Origin: Pseudodesulfovibrio sp. S3
GTDB lineage: Bacteria > Desulfobacterota > Desulfovibrionia > Desulfovibrionales > Desulfovibrionaceae
DNA: 36,001 nucleotides
Assembly: GCF_004025585.1 (NCBI RefSeq)
Contig: NZ_QTZO01000023.1
Location: forward strand, 1 to 36,001
Reading direction: 5' to 3'
In this document: positions 1-7,661 of the stretch, one piece after another
Layout: each line of letters opens with the position of its first letter
How positions within the stretch are numbered: position 1 is the first letter of the stretch
Translations under genes and position numbers: made by a program
The notes under the pieces: generated by a model
What the model saw: only the letters and a program-made list of their open reading frames with translations
What the model was told of the DNA's origin: nothing
Database searches by the model: none

Positions 1-1
1 G

Positions 2-249
2 CCACCCCGAATCGATCAGCTTCTTGCCGCCGATCACCGGGCGGCCAAAATCCAAAGCCGCATTTTTTTGGTTCTTTTTTGGGGCGGCTCAGCCAAAAAA
101 GAACCCCGCCGGGAGGGCAGAAAAAAAACATGGAGGAGCGATGAGCGACGGCTCTTCTTCAGACTTGCTGAAAGGGGAACACGCACACATCCGCGAAGAA
201 GGACATGGAATGCCTTTGGGGCGGCAAGCCCCAAACAATGCCTCCCGCG
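2..249 (+). repeat. Left copy of a ~248-bp inverted repeat
   Basis: Read on the plus strand, this matches the reverse complement of 35753-36001 with about four substitutions and one length difference in an A-run (8 versus 9 A). Both copies run into the window edge, so the element probably continues outward. It holds a perfect 13-bp hairpin (GGTTCTTTTTTGG at 70-82, CCAAAAAAGAACC at 93-105) and a second hairpin of TTTGGGGC/GCCCCAAA near 216-236. A GGAGGAGCG stretch at 132-140 precedes an ATG at 141. No transposase or tRNA lies beside it. It is best described as a dispersed intergenic repeat of unknown function; its other genomic copies cannot be seen here. Confidence 0.9.
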
Positions 250-266
250 GTAGAATCGGGGAGACG

Positions 267-1049
267 CTACCGCAGAAGCAATTGCTGCCCTTTCGAGAAA
301 CACCGCTTGCGGACCAGATTGGTCACAATCAAGGCCCCCAATGATGTTGAAGCAACCAACATCAGCATGACCACGATCTGGTAGCGGATGGCGATGAGCG
401 GGTCGGTCCCCGAAAGGATTTGGCCGGTCATCATGCCGGGCAGCGAGACCAGCCCCACGGCCATGAGCGAGTTGATGGACGGGATCATGCCCGCGCGCAC
501 GGCGTTGCCGAGAATATCCTGGGACGCCTCGCGGAAGTCGGCACCCAAGGCGAGCTTCATTTCTACTTCGCCCCGGCGCGATTTCAGGTCCGAGAAGAGT
601 CGTTCCAGGCAGATGGAAATGGCGGTCATGGAATTGCCTACGATCATGCCTGCCAGGGGGATGAAATATTGCGGTGTCCACCACGGCTTTGCACCCACGA
701 TCACACCGGTAACCATCATGGAGACCAGGGTGTAAGTGATGATCATGGAGAGGAAGGTGGGGATGACGAACGGCACGGACCGCTCCTTGACCCGCCCCCG
801 AATGGTGTGCACGGCAGCGGCCACCATGAAGAGGAACATGAGCAGGACCAGCCAGATGAGCTTCAGTTCGAAGACGAATTTGAGCACGTAGCCCATGAGG
901 AAGAGCTGGGCAAAGGTGCGGACCGTGCCGACGAGCAGGTCGCGTCCGAGGCCGAGCTTGTTGATCATGGAGGTGATGCCCGCCAGGAGCACGAAGCCGA
1001 GGCAGAGAACGAGTTGAAACGGGCCTATCTCGATGATGTGCGGGGTCAT
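267..1049 (-). CDS. fetB: FetB/YbbM-type ABC transporter permease (UPF0014)
   Basis: This is a 260-residue polytopic inner-membrane protein with about seven hydrophobic segments. Conserved stretches include GMIVGNSMTAIS (about residues 134-145) and SLPGMMTGQILSG (about 202-214), typical of the UPF0014/FetB family. In Escherichia coli, FetAB is an ABC exporter linked to iron homeostasis and oxidative stress; metal export here is inferred from family only. The ATG overlaps the stop of the upstream ATPase gene (ATGA), so the two are translationally coupled. The length is normal for the family. The end of the gene overlaps a small inverted repeat (GCGGTAG 247-253 / CTACCGC 267-273) that could help end transcription before the flanking repeat. 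Confidence 0.85.
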   Translation of the reverse strand: MTPHIIEIGPFQLVLCLGFVLLAGITSMINKLGLGRDLLVGTVRTFAQLFLMGYVLKFVFELKLIWLVLLMFLFMVAAAVHTIRGRVKERSVPFVIPTFLSMIITYTLVSMMVTGVIVGAKPWWTPQYFIPLAGMIVGNSMTAISICLERLFSDLKSRRGEVEMKLALGADFREASQDILGNAVRAGMIPSINSLMAVGLVSLPGMMTGQILSGTDPLIAIRYQIVVMLMLVASTSLGALIVTNLVRKRCFSKGQQLLLR

Positions 1050-1708
1050 TGCAGGGCCAGCCCCTTGTCTGCGACCGTGACGGTATTGGTCACGCCTTTG
1101 GGAACGGTTTCAGAGTGGGAAATCATGATGACGGTCACATTGCTTTCGGCGAGTTCTCTTGTCTTGTCCAGAACCACGGCTGCGGACTTGGCGTCCAGGG
1201 ATGCGGTGGGTTCGTCCAGAAGCACCACCTCGGGCGAGAGCAGCAGGCTGCGGATAAGGCAGATGCGTTGGGCCTGCCCCACTGACAGTTTGCACGCATT
1301 CGAATCAGGGGTGATGCCGGTGAGCAGGAAAGAATCAAGGTGATCGGTCAGTGTTCGGTCAGTGGGGCGGGGAAGCCCTGAATTTGCCTTGAAAGCGAAG
1401 GGCAGCAAGAGGTTGTCCCGAACGGTGCCGGTCAGCAGGGTGGGCATCTGTTGCACGTAAGCCACGCTGCGGCGCAGTTCGGCCGGGGGGATATCCGGCA
1501 ACGGGCTGTCGTTGAAGGTGATGGTCCCGTCCTGGACTTCTTCCAGTCGGCAGAGCAGCCGGAGCAGGGTGGACTTGCCGGAACCGGACGGGCCGCGCAC
1601 AAGATGATACTCCCCCTGCTTGAAGGTCAGGCTGGCGTTTTGCAGGATGGTGGGGCCGCCTGGGTAGGCGAAGCAGACCCGGTCAAGGGTGAGGCACATG
1701 GCCGTCAT
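1046..1708 (-). CDS. fetA: FetA-type ABC transporter ATP-binding protein
   Basis: This is a 220-residue ABC ATPase. Walker A is GPSGSGKS (residues 39-46), the signature is LSVGQ (141-145, with Val in place of the usual first Gly), Walker B is VVLLDEP (161-167), and the switch His lies in ISHSE (198). It would energise the FetB-like permease encoded directly downstream with a 4-nt overlap. Its own start overlaps the stop of the TPR gene (ATGA), and GAGGAG lies just upstream of the ATG. A second in-frame ATG at 1699 is possible but further from the ribosome binding site. Iron or other metal export is a family-based inference; the substrate cannot be read from the sequence. Confidence 0.85.
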   Translation of the reverse strand: MTAMCLTLDRVCFAYPGGPTILQNASLTFKQGEYHLVRGPSGSGKSTLLRLLCRLEEVQDGTITFNDSPLPDIPPAELRRSVAYVQQMPTLLTGTVRDNLLLPFAFKANSGLPRPTDRTLTDHLDSFLLTGITPDSNACKLSVGQAQRICLIRSLLLSPEVVLLDEPTASLDAKSAAVVLDKTRELAESNVTVIMISHSETVPKGVTNTVTVADKGLALQ

Positions 1709-2619
1709 GTCTCCTCTTTGTCGAGGTACTCCAGAAATTTCCGAGCGACTTCCATGTCCGGGGCGAGTTCGAGGGCCTTGTTCAGGTTTTCCCGGCAGTC
1801 GTCCTTGTCGCCGCGTTCAAAATAGGCGCGGGCGATGTTGTAGTAGAGGTTCTCGTCGTCGTGAGTGATCTCCAGGGCGCGGTTATAGTAGTCCACGGCC
1901 TGGTCCGTGAGCTTGGATTTGCGCAGGTTGATGCCGAACTCGTTGAACAGGTGCTTGTGTTCCGGGGTGAAGGCCGCATCCAGGGTGACCACGCGCTCGA
2001 AGATGTCGGCTGCCTTTTCCGGCTCGCCCCTGGCCATGTAGGTCAAACCGAGGCCGAAATTGGCGCGCACGTTTTGCTCGTCGAAGTTGAGGGCCGCCTC
2101 GAATTCGAACTGGGCGGAATACAAGGCTCCCTGATCTCGTTGTTCCTCTGCCCGTTTCAGGGTGGAGTTGAGCTCCCGCATTTTCGGATAGACCTCGGCC
2201 TGGTAATACTCCAATTCCGGGCTGAACCGGCTGAGGAAGTCGGGCAGGGGCACCTCTTCCTTGGGGCCGGACGGGATATTGTGGTTGTTCAGCGGCTGAA
2301 CCAGGACAATGCGGCCCCCCTTTGCATCCGGCGGCCCTTCTTCGGCGAACCAGAATGCTTTCTGAATGGCCTTGCGCTGGGTGGTGCCGGTGCCGACCTT
2401 GAGCATGGTCTGTGAAGAAAAGGCGCCGGAAATCTTTTCGATTTCGACGTCGGCAGGAATTTCGGCACGGATGGTCTGCCTGGCAGGCGGTGCCGGTTCC
2501 GGGCTTGTTTCTTCGGTGGGCCGCTTTTCGTCAGGGGTCACTTGGGTAGCCTCTTGTTCTTTGAAACAGTGGGAAAGATCAAGATACACCTGCCCATCGG
2601 CATTGGCAACAAATCTCAT
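1705..2619 (-). CDS. TPR-repeat protein upstream of fetAB
   Basis: This is a 304-residue soluble protein with no signal peptide when started at the ATG at 2619 (MRFVANADG). An upstream extension is open but reads like non-coding sequence. The first third is Pro/Glu-rich and low in complexity (about residues 25-50). The C-terminal half has several tetratricopeptide repeats, for example YYNIARAYFERGDKDD near the end, which form helical protein-binding scaffolds. No enzymatic motif is visible. It is the first gene of an operon with fetA and fetB (4-nt overlap), but whether it acts in metal transport is unknown. The start is uncertain because GAGG directly abuts the ATG. Confidence 0.75.
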   Translation of the reverse strand: MRFVANADGQVYLDLSHCFKEQEATQVTPDEKRPTEETSPEPAPPARQTIRAEIPADVEIEKISGAFSSQTMLKVGTGTTQRKAIQKAFWFAEEGPPDAKGGRIVLVQPLNNHNIPSGPKEEVPLPDFLSRFSPELEYYQAEVYPKMRELNSTLKRAEEQRDQGALYSAQFEFEAALNFDEQNVRANFGLGLTYMARGEPEKAADIFERVVTLDAAFTPEHKHLFNEFGINLRKSKLTDQAVDYYNRALEITHDDENLYYNIARAYFERGDKDDCRENLNKALELAPDMEVARKFLEYLDKEET

Positions 2620-2756
2620 CCTCGGGGAGGAATGTTTTGCATGGTGGTGACAATCGGGGCCATATCCGATACAGGCAGGAGCGACGGACGTACCAATTAC
2701 AATCCATAAACAGTCTACTGCTGCTACACATGTGCCAATGAGAACGGAGAAGAGCA

Positions 2757-3317
2757 ATGAGTACAATCGGAAACAGAATCCGATCCTACCGGGAAAAACA
2801 GAAATTGACCATCGAGGACCTGGCAAACAGGACCACCCTGACCGAAGATTTTATCCGCGCCGTTGAAGATGAGGACATGTATCCTTCCCTGCGGCCCCTG
2901 GTGAAGTTGGCCCGTGCCTTGGGTGTGCGATTGGGAACCTTTTTGGATGACCACGTATCCAGCGATCCGCTGATCGTCCGTATGGCCGACCGCGAAGAAG
3001 AGCTGGTCATGCACCCCGGCGGCAAGGAAGCCGGTCTGAAATTCCATTCGCTGGGCAAGGGCAAGACCGATCGCCACATGGAGCCGTTCTTCATCGAATT
3101 GATGCCCGAGTCCGCCAGGGACGACACGCTCTCCTCCCATGAGGGAGAGGAGTTCATCGTCGTGCATTCCGGCAAGGTGCGTATCAAGTACGGTCAGGAA
3201 CGGAAGGTGCTTGAACCGGGCGATTCCACCTATTTCAATTCCATAGTGCCGCACAACGTGGCCTGTGAAGGTAACGAGAAGGCCGAAATTTACGCCGTCC
3301 TCTACTTCCCGGAATAG
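2757..3317 (+). CDS. XRE-family regulator with C-terminal cupin domain (copy 1)
   Basis: This is a 186-residue protein. Residues 5-60 form a Cro/C1-type helix-turn-helix (IRSYREKQKLTIEDLANRT). Residues about 105-186 form a small beta-barrel cupin with His128, Glu132 and His166 in the usual metal/ligand positions. Such proteins are DNA-binding regulators whose cupin senses a small molecule. The start is the ATG at 2757 with GGAGAAGAG upstream. The gene ends 9 nt before an acyl-CoA synthetase, so local control of that operon in response to a fatty acid or CoA ester is a reasonable inference. A paralogue with the same arrangement lies at 5237. It is divergent from the TPR-fetAB operon with a 137-bp shared gap. 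Confidence 0.85.
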   Translation: MSTIGNRIRSYREKQKLTIEDLANRTTLTEDFIRAVEDEDMYPSLRPLVKLARALGVRLGTFLDDHVSSDPLIVRMADREEELVMHPGGKEAGLKFHSLGKGKTDRHMEPFFIELMPESARDDTLSSHEGEEFIVVHSGKVRIKYGQERKVLEPGDSTYFNSIVPHNVACEGNEKAEIYAVLYFPE

Positions 3318-3326
3318 GCGGTGGTC

Positions 3327-4967
3327 ATGAGTGCACTTCGAGAAATCACCCTCGGCCAGTTGTTGAGGGAGACGGCGCAAAAGTATCCCGACCAGGAAGC
3401 CGTGGTCTACGTGGACCGCAACTTTCGTCTGACATACAAAGAATTCGATGAACTGACGGACACCATCGCCAAAGGCCTCATGGGCCTGGGCGTGCAGAAG
3501 GGCGAAAAGGTCGCCCTCTGGGCGAACAACGTCCCCTATTGGGTGGCGCTTCAGTTCGCAACGGCCAAGATCGGGGCCATACTGCTCACGGTCAACACCC
3601 ACTATCGGTCACACGAGGTGGAATACCTGCTCAAGCATTCCGAGAGCGAGAACCTGTTCATCATCGGCCAGTACCGCGATCACGATTATCTGACCACCAC
3701 CTATGAACAGATCCCGGAACTGCGCACCCAGGAACGCGGCCAGCTCAAGACCGATAAGTTTCCCCATCTGAAACGGGTTTTCTATCTGGGCCATGAGAAG
3801 CACCGGGGCATGTATTCCATCCCCGAACTGCAGGCCATGGCGGCCATGGTGTCAGACGAGGACTACGCACAGCGTCAGGCCTCCCTTGACCCGCATGATG
3901 TGGTCAACATGCAGTATACCTCCGGGACCACGGGGTTCCCCAAGGGCGTGCAGCTGACCCACTACAATATCGGCAACAACGGTTACTGGATCGGAAAGAA
4001 CCAGAACTTCCGGGCCGGGGACAGGCTCTGTCTCACCGTGCCGCTCTTCCATTGCTTCGGCTGCGTGCTCGGCGTGCTGGCCTGCGTCAATCATGGCGTG
4101 ACCATGGTCATCAAGGAGGATTTCGTGCCTCTGGATGTCATGGCGGCCATCGACGTGGAAAAATGTACCGCCGTGTACGGCGTGCCCACCATGTACATCG
4201 CCATGCTCGACCATCCGTTGTTCGAGCGCTTCGACTATTCCTCCCTGCGCACCGGCATCATGGCCGGTTCGCCTTGTCCCGTGGAGGTCATGAAGCGGGT
4301 CATCGACAAGATGAACATGCGCGAGATCACCATCTGCTACGGCCTGACCGAGTCCTCTCCCGTCATGAGCCAGACCGTGGTAGGCGATTCCCTGAAACAC
4401 ATGACCGAGACCGTGGGCCGGGCCATGCCCGAAGTGGAGGTCCGGATCGTTGACCCCGAAACCAACGAGGAATGTGCTCCTGGCATTCAGGGCGAGGTCT
4501 GCTGCCGGGGGTACAACGTCATGAAGGGCTACTACAATAACGAGAAGGCCACAGCCGCGGCCATCGACAACGAGGGCTGGCTCCATTCGGGCGATCTCGG
4601 CGTCATGGACGAGGACGGTTACCTGTCCATCACAGGCCGCCTCAAGGACATGATCATCCGGGGCGGCGAGAATATCTATCCGCGGGAGATCGAGGAGTTC
4701 CTCTACTCCATGGAAGGTATCCTGGATGTGCAGGTGGCGGGTGTTCCCAGCGGAAAATTCGGCGAGGAAGTCGGGGCGTTCGTCATCCGCAAGGAAGGCG
4801 TGGACCTGGAACCGGAAGACGTCATCGACTACTGTCGCGGCAAGATTGCCCGGTACAAGATTCCCAAGTACGTCACCTTTGTGACCGATTATCCCATGAC
4901 CGCCTCGGGCAAGATCCAGAAATATAAATTGCGCGACCTGGCCGCCCAACTGTGGCCGGACGCGTAG
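3327..4967 (+). CDS. AMP-forming acyl-CoA synthetase (FadD-like, copy 1)
   Basis: This 546-residue adenylate-forming enzyme activates a carboxylic acid to acyl-AMP and then acyl-CoA. Visible motifs are the P-loop YTSGTTGFPKG (about residues 198-208), YGLTESSP, the hinge region GRLKDMIIRGGENIYP, and the C-terminal catalytic Lys in TASGKIQK. Residues match the medium/long-chain fatty-acid ligase branch better than acetyl-CoA synthetase, but chain length cannot be fixed from sequence. A GTG at 3321 is an alternative start; ATG 3327 was preferred because AGGCGGTGG lies before it. It is cotranscribed with the XRE-cupin regulator upstream and followed by a strong hairpin at 4985. It is clearly distinct in sequence from copy 2 at 5881. 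Confidence 0.88.
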   Translation: MSALREITLGQLLRETAQKYPDQEAVVYVDRNFRLTYKEFDELTDTIAKGLMGLGVQKGEKVALWANNVPYWVALQFATAKIGAILLTVNTHYRSHEVEYLLKHSESENLFIIGQYRDHDYLTTTYEQIPELRTQERGQLKTDKFPHLKRVFYLGHEKHRGMYSIPELQAMAAMVSDEDYAQRQASLDPHDVVNMQYTSGTTGFPKGVQLTHYNIGNNGYWIGKNQNFRAGDRLCLTVPLFHCFGCVLGVLACVNHGVTMVIKEDFVPLDVMAAIDVEKCTAVYGVPTMYIAMLDHPLFERFDYSSLRTGIMAGSPCPVEVMKRVIDKMNMREITICYGLTESSPVMSQTVVGDSLKHMTETVGRAMPEVEVRIVDPETNEECAPGIQGEVCCRGYNVMKGYYNNEKATAAAIDNEGWLHSGDLGVMDEDGYLSITGRLKDMIIRGGENIYPREIEEFLYSMEGILDVQVAGVPSGKFGEEVGAFVIRKEGVDLEPEDVIDYCRGKIARYKIPKYVTFVTDYPMTASGKIQKYKLRDLAAQLWPDA

Positions 4968-4984
4968 GGTTATGATGTATGAAT

Positions 4985-5018
4985 CCGGGGGAAACCTCTT
5001 GAAAGAGGTTTCCCCCGG
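4985..5018. repeat. Perfect 16-bp hairpin repeat after acyl-CoA synthetase 1
   Basis: Arms CCGGGGGAAACCTCTT (4985-5000) and its exact complement (5003-5018) are separated by 2 nt. There is no clean T-tract after it, although CTTTTTGG follows 14 nt later. It sits just after the stop codon at 4967, so it may stabilise or end the transcript. It shares its CCGGGGG/CCCCCGG base with the hairpin at 29420-29475, which suggests a dispersed repeat family rather than a one-off terminator. Confidence 0.8.
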
Positions 5019-5132
5019 TCCCCCTTCCAGGACTTTTTGGCGCGCCGCAATGGTAGGTTGGTTGGGGTGAACAGGTGAGATGGCGGCGCATTGTGACAGA
5101 ACAGGTGTTTTTTTGCTCCTTTATGGATAAAT

Positions 5133-5204
5133 TCCCGCGCCGAAACGGCGCGGCGACAAAAAGTTTCGGAGATTCTTAAGAACCCTTTTCAAAGGGCTCT
5201 TAAG
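5133..5204. repeat. Two hairpins in the leader of the second XRE-cupin gene
   Basis: A CGCGCCG/CGGCGCG hairpin (about 5136-5152) is followed by a long imperfect palindrome from CTTAAG (5175-5180) through CCCTTT/AAAGGG to CTTAAG (5199-5204). The following tag GCCGGAGGCAT recurs after the hairpin at 29420-29475. The 269-bp gap (4968-5236) is otherwise without a gene. It may hold the promoter of the second cassette, but I see no convincing -35/-10 pair. Confidence 0.6.
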
Positions 5205-5236
5205 CCGCCGGAGGCATTTCTTCCAGGAGGTATGAA

Positions 5237-5785
5237 GTGGAACAGTACAAGGAAATCGCGCCTCGTTTGACAGGCGTTCGTGAAGGCGTCGGCTGGACTC
5301 CCAAGGAAATGGCCGACCTGCTCGGCGTGTCCGAGAACAAGGTCGTGGCCTATGAATCCGGCACGGTCGAGATTCCGGTCGGGTATATGCTGGATGTGTC
5401 GCGGCTTTGCCGTGTCGATCTGACCACGCTCATTTCAGGGCGCGAGCCGCATCTGAAGTCCTACTCCCTGGTGCGCAAGGACGAGGGGTTTGCCGTGGAC
5501 CGGCGCAAGGATTACGACTACAAATCCCTGGGCTACAAGTTTGCCGGGCGCGAGATGGAGCCGTTTCTGATCACGGTCCCGCCCAAGTCCGCCGACGAGA
5601 TGGTCGCAACCTCCCACCGTGGGCAGGAATTCATGTACGTGCTGGAAGGCCGTCTTGAGGTCCGCATGGACGGCGAACCCATCATTGTCGAGGTCGGCGA
5701 TTCCCTCTATTTCAACTCGGAAACCCCCCACGCCCTGCGCGGTCTGGACGGCAAGCCGGTTCGTTTTCTCGATGTGATTCTTTAG
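5237..5785 (+). CDS. XRE-family regulator with C-terminal cupin domain (copy 2)
   Basis: This 182-residue protein starts with GTG at 5237, six bases after a perfect AGGAGG (5225-5230). An ATG at 5232 is out of frame and is not the start. The helix-turn-helix lies at about residues 9-68 (WTPKEMADLLGVSENKVVAYESG). The cupin lies at about 105-182, with His127, Glu131 and His165 at ligand positions. The architecture and spacing match the regulator at 2757, and it again precedes an acyl-CoA synthetase gene, here by 95 bp. The two are diverged paralogues, not a recent copy. Control of the adjacent ligase by an acyl ligand is inferred from context. Confidence 0.85.
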   Translation: MEQYKEIAPRLTGVREGVGWTPKEMADLLGVSENKVVAYESGTVEIPVGYMLDVSRLCRVDLTTLISGREPHLKSYSLVRKDEGFAVDRRKDYDYKSLGYKFAGREMEPFLITVPPKSADEMVATSHRGQEFMYVLEGRLEVRMDGEPIIVEVGDSLYFNSETPHALRGLDGKPVRFLDVIL

Positions 5786-5880
5786 GGCTGGTCGGATTTT
5801 ACGGCCCGCCCGGAACAAGTTTGCGATTTTTGGTTGCGGAAAAAATCTCGAAAATTGATCTGAATCACGGAGAAAGAAGC

Positions 5881-7518
5881 ATGTTTACCAAGGAAGAATA
5901 CGCCAGCTACGAAAAGCTGTGCGCCAAATATACGCCGGAATGCCCTGATAATTTCAACTTTGCCTTTGACGTTCTGGACGCGCTGGAGCCTGCAAAGACC
6001 GCGTTGATCCACGTTGACGACGCCGGGGTTCGCCGCGAATTCGATTTCGGTTTTTTCCAGAAGACGTCCTGCCGCCTGGCCAATGCGCTGGTCAAAAAGG
6101 GCGTCAGGAAGGGCGATCGGGTCATGCTGGTGGTCTATCGTCGCATGGAATACTGGACGACCATGCTCGCCCTGCACCGCATCGGTGCGTTGCCCATTCC
6201 GTCCCCTTCGCTGCTGACCAAGAAGGACATCTCCCAGCGGGTGAACTATGCGGGCATCTCCGCCATCATCTGCGAGGATAGCATTGTCGAGCGCGTGGAC
6301 GAGGCCAAGGGGGAATGCCCCGGCTTGAAGCTGTTCGTGCAGATCGACGGCAAGACCAATGACGGCTGGCTCGATTATGAGGAACTCATGGCCACCGGCG
6401 ACGCCGCCTTCCCGCGCACTTCGGATTCTCCGGGCGGCGACGACCCCATGGTCATATTCTTTTCCTCCGGCACCACCGGCCTGCCCAAGATGGTGATGCA
6501 CAATTACAAGTACGCAGCGTCCCATTACACCACGGGCGCCCTGTGGCACGATCTTGAGGACGGGGACGTGCACCTGACCGTGTCCGATACGGGTTGGGGC
6601 AAGTCTGTCTGGGGCAAGTTCTACGGCCAGTGGATGGCCGGGGCCATCGTGTTCGTATGGGATTTCCGGGGCAAGTTCGACCCGGCCGCCCTGCTCAAGA
6701 TCGTGGCGGAGAACGGGATCACCACCTTCTGCGCACCTCCCACGATTTATCGCTTTCTGGTGCGGGAGGATCTCTCCAAGTATGACCTTTCCGCGCTCAG
6801 GCACTGCACCACGGCGGGCGAGCTCCTGAACGATTCTGTCTTTCTCGCCTGGGAAAAAGCCTTCAACATGCCCATCTATGAGGGATACGGCCAGACCGAG
6901 ACCACCTTGCAGGTGGCCACCTTCAAGTTCATGACGCCCAAGCCCGGTTCCATCGGCAAGCCTGTGCCCGGTTGGGATATCGCGCTCATGGACGAGGAGG
7001 GCAACAAGGTTCCCCAGGGCGAAGAGGGTGAAATCTGCATCCGCATTGACAAGCCCGTGATGGGGCTGTTCGATTCCTACATGGACGAGCCGGAAAAGAC
7101 CGCATCCGTCAAGTTCGACGGCTGGTATCATACCGGCGACAAGGCCTGGGCCGATGAGGACGGGTATCTCTGGTTCATGGGCCGGACCGACGACCTGATC
7201 AAATCATCGGGCTACCGCATCGGACCCTTTGAGGTGGAATCAGCCCTGGTGGCCCACGATGCGGTCATCGAAGCCGCTGTCACCGGTCTGCCCGACGAGG
7301 TGCGCGGCCAACTGGTCAAGGCCACTGTCGTGCTCGCGCCCGGCTACGAAGGCAACGAGAAGCTGACCAAGGAACTCCAGGCCTTTGTGCGCGAACTGAC
7401 CGCGCCCTACAAGTATCCCCGGGTCATCGACTACGTTTCTGAGTTGCCCAAGACCATTTCGGGCAAGATCAAACGCAAGGAAATCCGCGAGGCGGATTTG
7501 GCCAAGCTGGTCAATTAG
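5881..7518 (+). CDS. AMP-forming acyl-CoA synthetase (ACSM-like, copy 2)
   Basis: This 545-residue adenylate-forming ligase has the P-loop FFSSGTTGLPKM, then DTGWGKSVWGKFYG, YGQTETT, the hinge GRTDDLIKSSGYRIGP and the C-terminal catalytic Lys in KTISGKIKRKE. The DTGWGKS...YGQTETT pattern is closer to the acetyl/medium-chain (ACSM-type) branch than to FadD, so its acid substrate probably differs from that of copy 1. The start is the ATG at 5881, after GGAGAAAGAAGC; an in-frame TTG at 5821 would add 20 atypical residues and was rejected. It belongs with the XRE-cupin gene upstream, and transcription probably ends at the hairpin at 7591. Confidence 0.88.
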   Translation: MFTKEEYASYEKLCAKYTPECPDNFNFAFDVLDALEPAKTALIHVDDAGVRREFDFGFFQKTSCRLANALVKKGVRKGDRVMLVVYRRMEYWTTMLALHRIGALPIPSPSLLTKKDISQRVNYAGISAIICEDSIVERVDEAKGECPGLKLFVQIDGKTNDGWLDYEELMATGDAAFPRTSDSPGGDDPMVIFFSSGTTGLPKMVMHNYKYAASHYTTGALWHDLEDGDVHLTVSDTGWGKSVWGKFYGQWMAGAIVFVWDFRGKFDPAALLKIVAENGITTFCAPPTIYRFLVREDLSKYDLSALRHCTTAGELLNDSVFLAWEKAFNMPIYEGYGQTETTLQVATFKFMTPKPGSIGKPVPGWDIALMDEEGNKVPQGEEGEICIRIDKPVMGLFDSYMDEPEKTASVKFDGWYHTGDKAWADEDGYLWFMGRTDDLIKSSGYRIGPFEVESALVAHDAVIEAAVTGLPDEVRGQLVKATVVLAPGYEGNEKLTKELQAFVRELTAPYKYPRVIDYVSELPKTISGKIKRKEIREADLAKLVN

Positions 7519-7590
7519 ACGTCTCCATTGGCCGGGGCCGGGGCAATCCTATGGGATGCCCGCCACCCTGGTGTGTCGCTTGAAGACTGT

Positions 7591-7627
7591 AAACGGGTTG
7601 TGCCCATCGGGGCGCAACCCGTTTTTT
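7591..7627 (+). terminator. Rho-independent terminator after acyl-CoA synthetase 2
   Basis: The stem AACGGGTTG(T)GCCC / GGG(G)CGCAACCCGTT is followed by TTTTTTC on the plus strand. It lies between two convergent genes (the ligase ending at 7518 and bioB ending at 7662). The opposite strand also forms the stem, with a shorter T-run, so it may serve both. Confidence 0.85.
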
Positions 7628-7661
7628 CGGGGTGTGATTGGCCGGGTGAAAAGGCGTGAGG

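Noticed and set aside
34..684. Minus-strand ORF of 216 codons spanning the left repeat and fetB
   Set aside because: It overlaps fetB in another frame and ends in repeat DNA. Its composition is not protein-like.
2653..2670. ATCGG-N8-CCGAT between the TPR gene and XRE-cupin copy 1
   Set aside because: The arms are only 5 bp, and no copy is found upstream of the second XRE-cupin gene. This is likely chance.
5782..7131. Open minus-strand frame of 449 codons
   Set aside because: It is antisense to acyl-CoA synthetase 2 and has no motif or ribosome binding site.
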